This document shows, in pieces, positions 9,058-18,502 of a DNA stretch of 64,000 bases. The stretch's first letter is position 1. Each line of letters starts with the position of its first letter. The stretch comes from an uncultured Kordiimonas sp. (GTDB lineage Bacteria; Pseudomonadota; Alphaproteobacteria; Sphingomonadales; Kordiimonadaceae). The DNA is taken from assembly GCA_947503625.1 (NCBI GenBank), contig CANNEK010000003.1, positions 62,001 to 126,000 on the forward strand, given 5' to 3'. The notes under the pieces are model-generated. The model ran no database searches. It saw nothing but the letters and a program-made list of their open reading frames with translations, and was not told the DNA's origin. The translations under genes were made by a program, and so were the position numbers.

Positions 9058-9636
9058 ATGAGTATCTTATCACGTCCATTGCTGGGTCTGATTGCGGCGT
9101 TTTTGGTGTTTTCACCAGCGGTTTATGCCGACAAAACTGATAAAAAGCGGGACAAAATTCTGGAAATGCGGGCTGAAGTTCTTGAGCGCTTGTATGAAGA
9201 CCGGCCTGAAACCCGTCTGGAAATTCAAAATTCGGTTGGGTATGCGGTCTTTTCCAATCTGGGTGTAAATATCATTTTCGTTTCCGGAGGCGGTGGCACA
9301 GGCATTGCTCACAATCAGATTACGGGGGAAGACACATTTATGCGCATGGGTTCCGCCGGTGTTGGCCTGGGCCTTGGCGTCAAAGACTTCAGAGCTGTTT
9401 TTGTTTTCCATGACCAAAAAGCGTTCACGGATTTTGTCGAAAAAGGTTGGGATTTTTCCGGTGAAGCAGATGCCGCGGCGAATTCGGGCGACAAAGGCGG
9501 AGAGGTGTCTGGCGCCACGACCTTGAGCAAAAAAGTAAATGTATACCAGTTCAACAAGGCCGGGCTTGCGCTTCAGGCAACACTCAAGGGTACAAAATAC
9601 TGGCAGGACAAGAAGTTGAACAGGGCCGCAGATTGA
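9058..9636 (+). CDS. Exported SYLF-domain (Ysc84-type) lipid-binding protein
   Basis: Protein of 192 residues with an N-terminal signal peptide (cleavage near residue 24, after VYA). The remainder is one SYLF/Ysc84 domain: VGYAVFSNLGVNIIFVSGGG, then an FMRMGSAGVGLGLGVKDFRAVFVFHD core typical of the family, which binds phosphoinositides or other lipids in eukaryotes and is of unclear function in bacteria. The ribosome site AGGAGG lies just before ATG 9058. It stands alone between hemF and the converging CCA operon. Confidence 0.88.
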   Translation: MSILSRPLLGLIAAFLVFSPAVYADKTDKKRDKILEMRAEVLERLYEDRPETRLEIQNSVGYAVFSNLGVNIIFVSGGGGTGIAHNQITGEDTFMRMGSAGVGLGLGVKDFRAVFVFHDQKAFTDFVEKGWDFSGEADAAANSGDKGGEVSGATTLSKKVNVYQFNKAGLALQATLKGTKYWQDKKLNRAAD

Positions 9637-9651
9637 CCCTCCGGGGACTGC

Positions 9652-10845
9652 CTATTCTTCTTGCAGCAATTGGTTTTTCGACAGTGTAAAACCGCTGTCG
9701 ATCCACCTCTTTTCCAAATCAGCTAAATGCTCACCCATTTCCGCGCCGGGCTTCATGCCCAGCGCAAGCAGATTACGCCCTTTAACCGGAAAAACCGGGG
9801 GCGTTGTCTTGCGGCTGGCGTCTAACAGGTCGGTTACACCGGAAATATCGCTGGCAGTTATAATAGCCTGTTCCACCGTTTGCTGCGAGGTTTGATACAG
9901 TGCCAAAGCAATCTGTTCGCCGTTTCCGATCGGAGTTCCAAGCAAGAGGCTTTCCAACTGGGTCAGAAACTTGCGTGTTTTTCCCGACAGACGAAAATTC
10001 CTGGAGATTTCATCCGCACCGTAGAAAGGCCGCACCAGTATCCAGAAACGCGCCTCCGCGCAGGAATTGATGTCACATTCTGTTTCCCGTTCAAACTGGC
10101 CCACAAGGGACTTCAGATCATATCCATTGGGAAATATGTGTGTCAGCACACCCGCCGACGCCATTGCTTTCACCACACGGGCCGGGCGCTCTACAGACAG
10201 CAGCTTCAACATTTCGTCTCTTACACGCTCCGCCGAGAGGTGTTGAACAAGGTTCGCCAGAGCTGTACACGCCCGCTGACCTGCTCCATCAATTGCATCA
10301 CTGAAGCGCGCGGAAAACCGGTAGAACCTCAAAACCCGCAGCGCATCTTCCTTAATGCGCTCGCTTGCGTCACCGATAAAACGTACCCGCCCGGACAGCA
10401 AGTCAGCATGTCCGTCACATGGATCAAAGAGCATGCGGTCCGCAGACACATATAAGGCGTTGATGGTAAAGTCGCGGCGCGCCGCATCTTCCGCCCAGTC
10501 GTCAGTAAACTCAACAACGGCGTGCCTGCCATCGGTTTCTTTGTCTTTTCGTAAAGTGGTGATTTCGCACGAACCACCGTCAAGAACCGCCGTCACAGTC
10601 CCATGCTCAATACCGGTGCGGACGGTTTTGATGCCAGCCTTGGTCAACAGTGTCTCGGTGATTTCAGGCGTATGGCGTGTTGCCATGTCTACATCGCTTG
10701 CTTCGATCCCGAGCAAACTGTCCCTGACGGCGCCGCCAACAACGCGAACATAATCTGTTCCAAGCGCTGTAAAAACTTTTTGTGACAATTCGGAATTAAA
10801 CCACGCCGGATTCCAATCGGCAGGCAGGCTGCTATACCCTTTCAC
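9652..10845 (-). CDS. cca: CCA tRNA nucleotidyltransferase / poly(A) polymerase family protein
   Basis: Protein of 397 residues in the class II nucleotidyltransferase family. The catalytic head shows VRVVGGAVRDSLLG at about residues 34-46 and the metal-binding DVDMATR just after. The RRDFTINALYVS motif and a GRVRFIGDASERIKEDALRVLRFYRF segment are also present. It should add or repair the 3' CCA of tRNAs. It is the last gene of a four-gene minus-strand operon, three bases after the DUF6111 gene. Class II enzymes cannot be split into CCA-adding and poly(A) types by sequence alone with certainty, but this order in alphaproteobacteria is the CCA enzyme. Confidence 0.93.
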   Translation of the reverse strand: MKGYSSLPADWNPAWFNSELSQKVFTALGTDYVRVVGGAVRDSLLGIEASDVDMATRHTPEITETLLTKAGIKTVRTGIEHGTVTAVLDGGSCEITTLRKDKETDGRHAVVEFTDDWAEDAARRDFTINALYVSADRMLFDPCDGHADLLSGRVRFIGDASERIKEDALRVLRFYRFSARFSDAIDGAGQRACTALANLVQHLSAERVRDEMLKLLSVERPARVVKAMASAGVLTHIFPNGYDLKSLVGQFERETECDINSCAEARFWILVRPFYGADEISRNFRLSGKTRKFLTQLESLLLGTPIGNGEQIALALYQTSQQTVEQAIITASDISGVTDLLDASRKTTPPVFPVKGRNLLALGMKPGAEMGEHLADLEKRWIDSGFTLSKNQLLQEE

Positions 10846-10848
10846 TCT

Positions 10849-11187
10849 CTATTCACCGTCCGGTGTTTTTAAAGGTTCTTCGGAATTCGGCTCGCCCTTT
10901 TTTTCCGGATCTACCTTCGGCACATAATGTCCCGGAATTACTTTACCATTTTCCACGCGTGCCGGAACGTAAACTCCATCCACATTTCCGGGCTGCTCAG
11001 TGAAAAAACGAAGCCCTAAACCACATCCCAACAACGCTACAACCAGAAGCAGCACCCCAATCCGCAGTTTACGGAACTCCTGCTCTCGAATCTCGTCAGA
11101 TAAATCGCGCTTGCTTCTCCAGCGCAACCAAAGGAAAAGCGCTGCAAAAGGGATCAGAAACAACAGCACTCTTAACAAAACGGCCAT
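10849..11187 (-). CDS. DUF6111-type small membrane protein
   Basis: Protein of 112 residues with one helix at the N terminus (about residues 3-22, LLRVLLFLIPFAALFLWLRW) and another near residues 46-62 (GVLLLVVALLGCGLGLRFF). A hydrophilic tail follows, rich in Pro, Glu and Lys. It lies between the CoA pyrophosphatase and CCA genes with gaps of one and three bases, so it is translationally coupled to both. This position matches alphaproteobacterial DUF6111 proteins, whose function is unknown. I see no catalytic motif. Confidence 0.78.
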   Translation of the reverse strand: MAVLLRVLLFLIPFAALFLWLRWRSKRDLSDEIREQEFRKLRIGVLLLVVALLGCGLGLRFFTEQPGNVDGVYVPARVENGKVIPGHYVPKVDPEKKGEPNSEEPLKTPDGE

Positions 11188-11188
11188 C

Positions 11189-11809
11189 TCAAACCCCTTC
11201 CCGCGCGGCTTCCATTACGTCCACCAGATTAACCAACATCGCCGCCGTCGCCCCCCAGATGAAGTACTCTCCAAATGGCATCGCATAATAATGACGGCGT
11301 CGACCCTGCCAAACTGCGCTTTGTCGCTGATGATTACGGCGATCCATAACGAATTCGAGCGGCACCTCAAAAGTCTCCGCCACTTCATTCGGCTCAACTG
11401 CCAGTGTGAAACCCGGCCGCACGGTGCCAACAATTGGCGATATCTCGAACCCGGTACCTGTGCGGTATATATCAAGCATACCGTGAATATTCACATAGTC
11501 CGCTGTTAAGCCAATTTCTTCCCGGGTTTCGCGCAACGCAGCCGCCACAGCGTCATCATCAACCGCGTCGATACTGCCACCCGGAAAACTAACCTGCCCG
11601 GCGTGCTTGGCCAGATTGTCAGTTCTTTTGGTCAACAGAATCGTCTCGCCCTGGTCATGCCGAACAATCGGCACCAGAACCGCAGCCTGACGCACAGGCG
11701 TCTTCGGGGCGTCACCATCGCCATCACCATTCAGGTCGTAATCGCTGCGGGCACCACGTGCCGCAGGATTGGTATCTGACAGTGCTTTTTCCAACCAAAG
11801 ATCAACCAT
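11189..11809 (-). CDS. Nudix CoA pyrophosphatase
   Basis: Protein of 206 residues. The CoA-pyrophosphatase signature LLTKRTDNLAKHAGQVSFPG precedes the Nudix box, whose core RETREEIGL is intact; the usual first glutamate of the box is Asp here. It should split CoA (probably oxidised CoA) into 3',5'-ADP and phosphopantetheine. ATG 11809 is preceded by AGAAGG five bases away; the frame is open to 11878, but that part overlaps the DUF1285 gene. It is the second gene of the operon DUF1285 - CoA pyrophosphatase - DUF6111 - cca. Confidence 0.9.
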   Translation of the reverse strand: MVDLWLEKALSDTNPAARGARSDYDLNGDGDGDAPKTPVRQAAVLVPIVRHDQGETILLTKRTDNLAKHAGQVSFPGGSIDAVDDDAVAAALRETREEIGLTADYVNIHGMLDIYRTGTGFEISPIVGTVRPGFTLAVEPNEVAETFEVPLEFVMDRRNHQRQSAVWQGRRRHYYAMPFGEYFIWGATAAMLVNLVDVMEAAREGV

Positions 11810-11817
11810 GGTGCCTT

Positions 11818-12402
11818 CTAATCCGAAATCGCCCATTCGCCGAGAGAAAAACGCTCTCCACTGGAAACTATTGAACAACTGCTCATGCCATTCTCGTCTA
11901 CTATTTCACCTTTTTCGATGAGTTCGTAATATACATTCCGGCTGATCAGCGCTTCAAGACGGCCTCTTACCAGAATGTAAGGGCGCGGTTCTCCGGTGTC
12001 TTCTTCAACTTCCACCCGAATAGGGTTGGCTGGCCCCGCCAGTACTTTATCGCCAACATTGGTGACAAAACACAAAGTCTGATTGCATGCGTCCTTCACC
12101 ACATCGACGGAAACAGCAACAAAAGGCGCATCGTCAACGGTAATGCCAATCTTCTCGACCGGCGTGACCAGGTAGGTTTTGCCATCTTCATCTTTGCGAA
12201 GGACCGAGGCAAACAAACGCACCATTTTTTTACGGCCAATGGGCGTTCCCATATAGAACCACGTGCCATCGCTGGCAATCCGCATGTCGATATCGCCACA
12301 AAAATCCGGATTCCATTTTTCAACTGGTGGCGACTTTTGGTCACCAAGATGTTTCATGAAGTCGCCAAGGTCGAACCCTGTACTTGTGATCGCTTCCGGC
12401 AT
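11818..12402 (-). CDS. DUF1285 family protein
   Basis: Protein of 194 residues matching the DUF1285 family: WNPDFCGDIDMRIASDGTWF near the N terminus, then GRKKMVRLFASVLRKDEDG and YLVTPVEKIGITVDDAPFVAV. The fold is a small beta-rich one and the function is unknown. ATG 12402 is chosen because AAGGAG lies eight bases upstream; the open frame reaches 12432 without a better site. It leads the operon that ends with cca, an arrangement seen in many alphaproteobacteria. Confidence 0.88.
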   Translation of the reverse strand: MPEAITSTGFDLGDFMKHLGDQKSPPVEKWNPDFCGDIDMRIASDGTWFYMGTPIGRKKMVRLFASVLRKDEDGKTYLVTPVEKIGITVDDAPFVAVSVDVVKDACNQTLCFVTNVGDKVLAGPANPIRVEVEEDTGEPRPYILVRGRLEALISRNVYYELIEKGEIVDENGMSSCSIVSSGERFSLGEWAISD

Positions 12403-12470
12403 GAATAAATCTCCTTCCCTATTATATGGCACATGCCAGAAATAAGAAAAGACCCTTCGCCAGAGCGCGC

Positions 12471-13049
12471 TTACACCGCGAAGGCTGGTCGCAGGCTTTT
12501 TTGTGGCGGAATGGCGCGTGGTTCCTGGGCTTCAGCCCATGGCTCGAGTTTCCCGACTGCCGGCAAAGAAGGCAGCCGCGCTGATTGCCTGACCAACAGG
12601 CGCCGCGCGTCCCGTCCGCCTGGAAGCGTGATAAAACTTGGCAAGACCGGCAAAAACCCGAAGCGGGCATAATAACAGCTTTCTCCGACAAGCAGGATAC
12701 GCTCGTGCCCCATTTGCCGGGCTCTATCCAGCGTATGTTCGATCAGCGCAGAACCGACACCTTCCCCCTGCACATCCGGCGCAACAGCAATCGGTCCCAG
12801 CAACAAAGCTGTTTCGCTTGTGTTGGTAATCAGATCACTTACCGAAACCCGCCAGTAGCGGATTGTTGCAGCAATGCCGGTTTGACGCCGCACAACCACA
12901 CACAACTCATGAACGGGCGCAACCGCATCACGGAGAGCATAGGAAGCTTTATTTTCACGGTCCGGGCCGAAGACTGTATCCAGGAGAGAATTAATGTCTG
13001 CATTATCAGACAACCGTTCCTGATCGAACGTATACATGGCAATTTCCAT
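12471..13049 (-). CDS. GNAT-family N-acetyltransferase
   Basis: Protein of 192 residues. The acetyl-CoA loop is VAPDVQGEGVGSALIEHTL (Q/R-x2-G-x-G pattern) at about residues 90-108, followed by GHERILLVGESCYYARFGFLP, which is typical of YhbS-type GNAT proteins. The C-terminal 50 residues are Pro- and Arg-rich and poorly conserved. An in-frame ATG at 13037 is an alternative start. The substrate is unknown. It stands alone upstream of the DUF1285 operon on the same strand. Confidence 0.85.
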   Translation of the reverse strand: MEIAMYTFDQERLSDNADINSLLDTVFGPDRENKASYALRDAVAPVHELCVVVRRQTGIAATIRYWRVSVSDLITNTSETALLLGPIAVAPDVQGEGVGSALIEHTLDRARQMGHERILLVGESCYYARFGFLPVLPSFITLPGGRDARRLLVRQSARLPSLPAVGKLEPWAEAQEPRAIPPQKSLRPAFAV

Positions 13050-13203
13050 ATCATTGGCGCTTGTGCGCCGTGGACAACAAAGGTTTAGATCCGTCCCTTA
13101 GCGTCGTCGCAGTCGGTTTAACCGATTGATATGAAAAGTGTTTACCATGTCTTCTATTACGGTTTTGTGTTGAATTCGTCCGAACAATAATCTCCAGAAC
13201 ACG

Positions 13204-13231
13204 AAAAAGCCAGATAAGTTTTTATCTGGCT
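13204..13231 (-). terminator. Intrinsic terminator of the M28 peptidase gene
   Basis: A perfect 10-bp stem, AGCCAGATAA/TTATCTGGCT, with a four-base loop. On the minus strand it is followed by five T. It lies 30 bases past the peptidase stop. Confidence 0.85.
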
Positions 13232-13262
13232 GTTGTTTAGTGCAGGAACCCCGACAGAAACG

Positions 13263-14195
13263 CTACTTTAAGGACTGATCAATTGCATGAGCGGCGGAAA
13301 CAACCGTCTCGATTGACCGCAGGAAAAAGTCTACAGGAACAGTGTCAAATTCATCTGATGCCCGGTGATAGTGCGGGTGGTCCTCAACACCGAAATAGAG
13401 GAACGGAATGCCTTCGCGGTGAAAAGGTCCATGATCACTTGAAAGTGTCCAGTCGTTTGAGCCAAGCTCCGGGTCGTCATGCCCCATCAAGAGTTTGACC
13501 GGCGCTTCGGCGGCGATCTGTTCAACGAGTGGCTTCAGATCCGGGCGATGAAAAACACCCGCAACATAAAGCTCGTTCTTGTCGCTGCGACTAAGCATGT
13601 CGAAATTGATGTTGAACACAATATTTGCATCAGTGTTTTCAATGTTGCCGACAAAAGCACGGGCACCCTGCAGGCCCATTTCTTCGGCATCAAACAGCGC
13701 AAACAAGACGTCGTTAACTGGTGGGGTGTTCTTGAAGTTTTCAGCCACAGCCATCAAGCCTGCAACACCCGAGGCATTGTCATCAGCGCCGTTAAAAACT
13801 TCGCCGTTTTGTATGCCGACGTGATCATAATGAGCAGAGATAACCAGCGTTTTATCCGTGTCGCCTGACCCTTCGATACGGAACAACAGGTTAGTGCCTA
13901 CCATCGGCGTTTGCGAACCATCCTGACCTTCCAGCGTGAACTCGAACATATGTTCATAAGACGAACCAACCACATCCACATCCAGATCAGCGATTTTTTC
14001 CAGAAGAAACGCCCTTGCCTTGGCATTGCCGGGCGTGCCGGTTGCCCGGCCTCCCATGTCGTCTGCCGCCAGCACTTTCAATGTTTCCACAGCCTGGTCG
14101 CGATCAAAGTCAGCCGCGTTGGCGGTTGCAGCAAAAAGGCAGCTTGCTGAAATAATGGCCGTCAACGTTCGAGTTCTTGGCTTGAAACCGATCAC
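13263..14195 (-). CDS. Secreted M28-family zinc aminopeptidase-like protein
   Basis: Protein of 310 residues from GTG 14195, which has GGGAG six bases upstream; the frame is open to a TTG at 14213. The signal peptide ends after ATANA near residue 27. The M28 zinc and catalytic motifs are all present: HYDHVG, FNGADDNASGVAG, LFDAEEMGLQGA, NINFDMLSR, and the last histidine in DHPHYHRASDEFDTV. It should release N-terminal amino acids from peptides in the periplasm or outside the cell. It is monocistronic and followed by its own terminator. Confidence 0.9.
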   Translation of the reverse strand: MIGFKPRTRTLTAIISASCLFAATANAADFDRDQAVETLKVLAADDMGGRATGTPGNAKARAFLLEKIADLDVDVVGSSYEHMFEFTLEGQDGSQTPMVGTNLLFRIEGSGDTDKTLVISAHYDHVGIQNGEVFNGADDNASGVAGLMAVAENFKNTPPVNDVLFALFDAEEMGLQGARAFVGNIENTDANIVFNINFDMLSRSDKNELYVAGVFHRPDLKPLVEQIAAEAPVKLLMGHDDPELGSNDWTLSSDHGPFHREGIPFLYFGVEDHPHYHRASDEFDTVPVDFFLRSIETVVSAAHAIDQSLK

Positions 14196-14386
14196 AGTGC
14201 ACTCCCGCAACAAATTAACCCATGGACGTCTACTTTATTGGCTTTTGTCTTCATGGCAACCGTTTCGCTACTACACACACAGTTTTCTGCCGGTTGGCTG
14301 GTAACGCTTGCCGATTGAGGCCGAGTGCTACCAAAAGCCAGAAGTAGGCCGTAAGGAAAAATACAATATGTTCCTATTCGACAGAG

Positions 14387-15040
14387 TTATTCGATCACAT
14401 TGGTAACCGCACCCTTGGTAAATACGAAATCGCAATATTTTGCGCCACCTGCGATTGTCTGAGTTCGGGTAAGGCCCCAGTTCATGGCTTCCGATAGTTT
14501 TGAGTCTACCTTGCATATCATCGGAACACATTCACGGCAGTCGTGTTCGGCAGCTAGCGAACATATCGCACACTGCGTGATGTTGAGCGCGAATGACGTC
14601 TCACCGCGTTTTTCATAATCCATGCGAAACTGGTTAGCCGGGGCATCTACCAGATCATCAGCATATCGTTGGGTCATTTTCCCCGCTGTTCCAGTGAACA
14701 TGAACCATCCCGAGAGACGCCGTATAAGCTTGGGGATACGGGCAAACTCGTTATCCAGTATCTGGTCGCTCATTGTTTTGATGTCTGCCATCACAAACCC
14801 CCTGGTGCGCAACACCTTATAAACCGCCATCATGTTGATAGCCCCTACTAGGGCAAACCTGAGAGACGGTGGGGTATCTTTTAAAACCGGAAGGTCCTGA
14901 GAGATCACATTGAGCTGATGCTTGCTTTCATGAAACCAATCAGCCTGATATTCTGGCAGTGTTTCAAGCACCGGCTTCACTGATCGGCGCCAGAGCTTGG
15001 CATACTGCTTCAGAAGCGACTTAACTTGGTCTTTGGCCAT
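14387..15040 (-). CDS. L-2-amino-thiazoline-4-carboxylic acid hydrolase-like protein
   Basis: Protein of 217 residues. The C-terminal half matches the ATC hydrolase family: CAICSLAAEHDCRECVPMIC, then LSEAMNWGLTRTQTIAGGAK and YCDFVF. In Pseudomonas the ATC hydrolase opens a thiazoline ring on the way to L-cysteine, but most family members are untested. No partner N-carbamoyl-cysteine hydrolase gene is nearby. The five cysteines in about 25 residues suggest metal or disulfide chemistry. It lies downstream of groEL on the same strand, separated by the groEL terminator. Confidence 0.75.
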   Translation of the reverse strand: MAKDQVKSLLKQYAKLWRRSVKPVLETLPEYQADWFHESKHQLNVISQDLPVLKDTPPSLRFALVGAINMMAVYKVLRTRGFVMADIKTMSDQILDNEFARIPKLIRRLSGWFMFTGTAGKMTQRYADDLVDAPANQFRMDYEKRGETSFALNITQCAICSLAAEHDCRECVPMICKVDSKLSEAMNWGLTRTQTIAGGAKYCDFVFTKGAVTNVIE

Positions 15041-15074
15041 TTTATATCTCCAGATAGGGATATCCGGTTATCTA

Positions 15075-15111
15075 TAAAAAACGGCCCCTCAGCACAAGAC
15101 TGAAGGGCCGA
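15075..15111 (-). terminator. Intrinsic terminator of groESL
   Basis: CGGCCC/GGGCCG stem continued by TCA/TGA with one mismatch. On the minus strand it is followed by six T. It lies just past the groEL stop at 15138. Confidence 0.85.
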
Positions 15112-15137
15112 ACAGCTCAAACAGAGTGTTATCTGGC

Positions 15138-16808
<1,671 letters not shown>

Positions 16809-16848
16809 TCAGATTTAAAAATTACTGTGGGGAGACGGGAGCCGAGAA

Positions 16849-17136
16849 TTACTCGATGATTCCCATGATGTCTTTTTCCTGCATGATCAACAGGTCTTCA
16901 CCGTCGAGTTTTACTTCGGTGCCGGACCATTTGCCGAACAGGATTTTGTCACCAACTTTGACATCAAGTGCGGTCACAGTGCCATCTTCGGCTTTGTTAC
17001 CGTTGCCAACCGCAAGAACTTCACCTTCAGAAGGTTTTTCCTGCGCAGTGTCTGGCAGAATGATGCCGCCAGCTGTTTTTGCTTCGCTTTCTAGACGCTT
17101 GACCAGTACACGGTCGTGAAGCGGACGAAGAGCCAT
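16849..17136 (-). CDS. groES: 10-kDa co-chaperonin GroES
   Basis: Protein of 95 residues. It caps the GroEL ring. It starts [20 protein letters not shown] and contains the mobile loop [20 protein letters not shown]; the end EGDLL-type segment reads [21 protein letters not shown] 17136 has AGGAG seven bases upstream. First gene of the groESL operon. The open frame extends to 17181 across the CIRCE region, but that part is not protein. Confidence 0.99.
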   Translation of the reverse strand: MALRPLHDRVLVKRLESEAKTAGGIILPDTAQEKPSEGEVLAVGNGNKAEDGTVTALDVKVGDKILFGKWSGTEVKLDGEDLLIMQEKDIMGIIE

Positions 17137-17174
17137 GGTTTGTCTCCTAATTGATAAACCGAATAAAATATCTG

Positions 17175-17201
17175 TTAGCACTCACCCCTATGGAGTGCTA
17201 A
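17175..17201 (-). promoter_or_regulatory. CIRCE operator (HrcA-binding site) of groESL
   Basis: TTAGCACTC and GAGTGCTAA separated by exactly nine bases: a perfect CIRCE element, 39 bases before the groES start. It is the operator of the HrcA repressor. No hrcA gene is in the window. Confidence 0.97.
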
Positions 17202-17212
17202 CGCGTGCCTGT

Positions 17213-17240
17213 ATGTAGGGCATGCCAGAGAGCGCTTCAA
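17213..17240 (-). promoter_or_regulatory. Candidate sigma-32 (RpoH) promoter of groESL
   Basis: On the minus strand TTGAAG (17235-17240) and CCCTACAT (17213-17220) are separated by 14 bases, close to the heat-shock pattern CTTGAA-N(12-14)-CCCCAT. It lies just upstream of the CIRCE element. Spacing and order fit, but no start site is shown. Confidence 0.55.
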
Positions 17241-17473
17241 CCCCGGAAGCTTTTTTTTTGACTCTTTTTTTCAACTCTCTGGTCTACTGAAACAACAACA
17301 TCGCCGACACACACACCATCAGCCCCTTAAGCAACGGGCAAGAATTCCCGAATAGCAGGGGCAACAGCCGTGCCCACTATATTGCAGGGTCAAGGATCCA
17401 ATTCAGCGACCACATATCATTGCAGAAATAGCGGGCCGACACGTGCCAGCCCGCAGATAAACTTGGTCTACTC

Positions 17474-18022
17474 TCAATTCACGCGTGGTTGAGCAGCTCG
17501 CATGTGCTCTGTTGCGATCACATAGGCAAGCTCATCGCGTGCTGCCACGTCCCTGGGCTTTGCCCAGTCACGACCGATTTGTTCCCAACGCAGGTCTGAA
17601 GGATCAACCCCCAGCGCAGTGATATAGTCCTCATCGACCACAATGAACTGCTTGTCATATGTAAGCAGGTAACCACCGTGTTCTTCACGAACCGTGGCCG
17701 CCTCTTCATATTTAGCGAACCAGATGTTCCAGAACACATGACAGCGCCTTGGGTGCAGGAACGAAGCAAAGCTTTCGGGTTGTCCAGCTTCAAAACAGTC
17801 CACAACTGCCTTCCAACCGGGAAAACCGGCCTCTCGTGCAACAACCGCCAGCGCATGCTTGCGCTGCGCCTCCGCGCCAAGGGCAACCGAGGGACTGTTC
17901 TTGTTCAACCGAATGATTGCAAAAGAGTCGCCATCAACTGCTTTCCTGTGCAGCAAACGCGCTTCGTTCTTGAAATAATTGATAATATCGGCAGCAACGC
18001 TGCCATCGCTTGTGCGTGACAT
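17474..18022 (-). CDS. Conserved hypothetical protein (182 residues)
   Basis: Function not recognised. From ATG 18022 (GGAG nine bases upstream) the protein is 182 residues, soluble, with no signal peptide. The first part (NEARLLHRKAVDGDSFAIIR, then KHALAVVAREAGFPGWKAVV) resembles the helical opening found ahead of ankyrin-like repeats. The second part is distinctive: a Cys/His/Trp-rich segment CHVFWNIWFAKYEEA, then GGYLLTYDKQFIVVDEDYI, and WEQIGRDWAKPRD. I recall similar uncharacterised proteins in alphaproteobacteria but cannot name a family. An in-frame start at 18037 is possible. It is monocistronic. Confidence 0.6.
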   Translation of the reverse strand: MSRTSDGSVAADIINYFKNEARLLHRKAVDGDSFAIIRLNKNSPSVALGAEAQRKHALAVVAREAGFPGWKAVVDCFEAGQPESFASFLHPRRCHVFWNIWFAKYEEAATVREEHGGYLLTYDKQFIVVDEDYITALGVDPSDLRWEQIGRDWAKPRDVAARDELAYVIATEHMRAAQPRVN

Positions 18023-18502
18023 GTCATGTCTCTCCATTTTTTGGACAGGTCCGCTCTGTTGTGTCCTGAAGAACCATGCGTTCAGCAAAAGGTCTGTTTA
18101 ATTATAAGCAGGGTGCGGCGGCTTTTGGCGGACAGGCACCCCTGAGGCACCTGCCGCTAGATATACTCGTTGGCGTCGCCGGGTCAAGCATCTATTCGGA
18201 GCTTGATAAACACCATAATAAGGGCGGAAGGTCGAAGCCAGATTGAATCTGGGCCGCGCGTCAGCAACCGGGTTCTGCCGCACACCGATACCAGACGAAA
18301 GCAATTAACGGATAGCTCGATCGGACAAAGATGCACTGCGGGATTCCAGATACTCCAGCTCTTGAGAAAACCGGCTGACGTTGATCATAGAACCTAAGCC
18401 AATCGAAATCGAATACCTCAAATCAATTGGCTTGCCTGTGTTTTTTATAAAAAAGCCGGGCAGCTATCCGCCCGGCTGGATTTCTCGAGGGTCGAATGCC
18501 TG
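18023..18502. other. 480-base intergenic region
   Basis: Between the 182-residue gene and the TonB receptor end. Apart from the receptor terminator at 18451-18477 I see no gene; short open frames here have no family likeness or ribosome site. The upstream half probably holds the promoter of the 182-residue gene. Confidence 0.5.
18443..18477 (-). terminator. Intrinsic terminator of the TonB-dependent receptor gene
   Basis: AGCCGGGC/GCCCGGCT perfect 8-bp stem with an eight-base loop. On the minus strand it is followed by TTTTTT ATAAAAAA. It lies 26 bases past the receptor stop. Confidence 0.88.

Larger units (their letters stand above)
17137..17473. other. Intergenic region upstream of groES
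   Basis: Holds the groES leader with CIRCE and the putative RpoH promoter, then about 230 bases without a convincing gene. A GCGGGC/GCCCGC hairpin with a 12-base loop (17431-17454) lies 20 bases past the stop of the 182-residue gene and could end its transcript, though the T tract is weak. Confidence 0.6.

Noticed and set aside
18121-18170. Hairpin-like and repeat-like sequence near GGCACC and GGCAGG
   Set aside because: Imperfect pairing and no tRNA arms or T run; not a supported RNA gene.
18098-18397. Short open frames in the TonB receptor downstream region
   Set aside because: No ribosome site, no family likeness, and overlapping on both strands.
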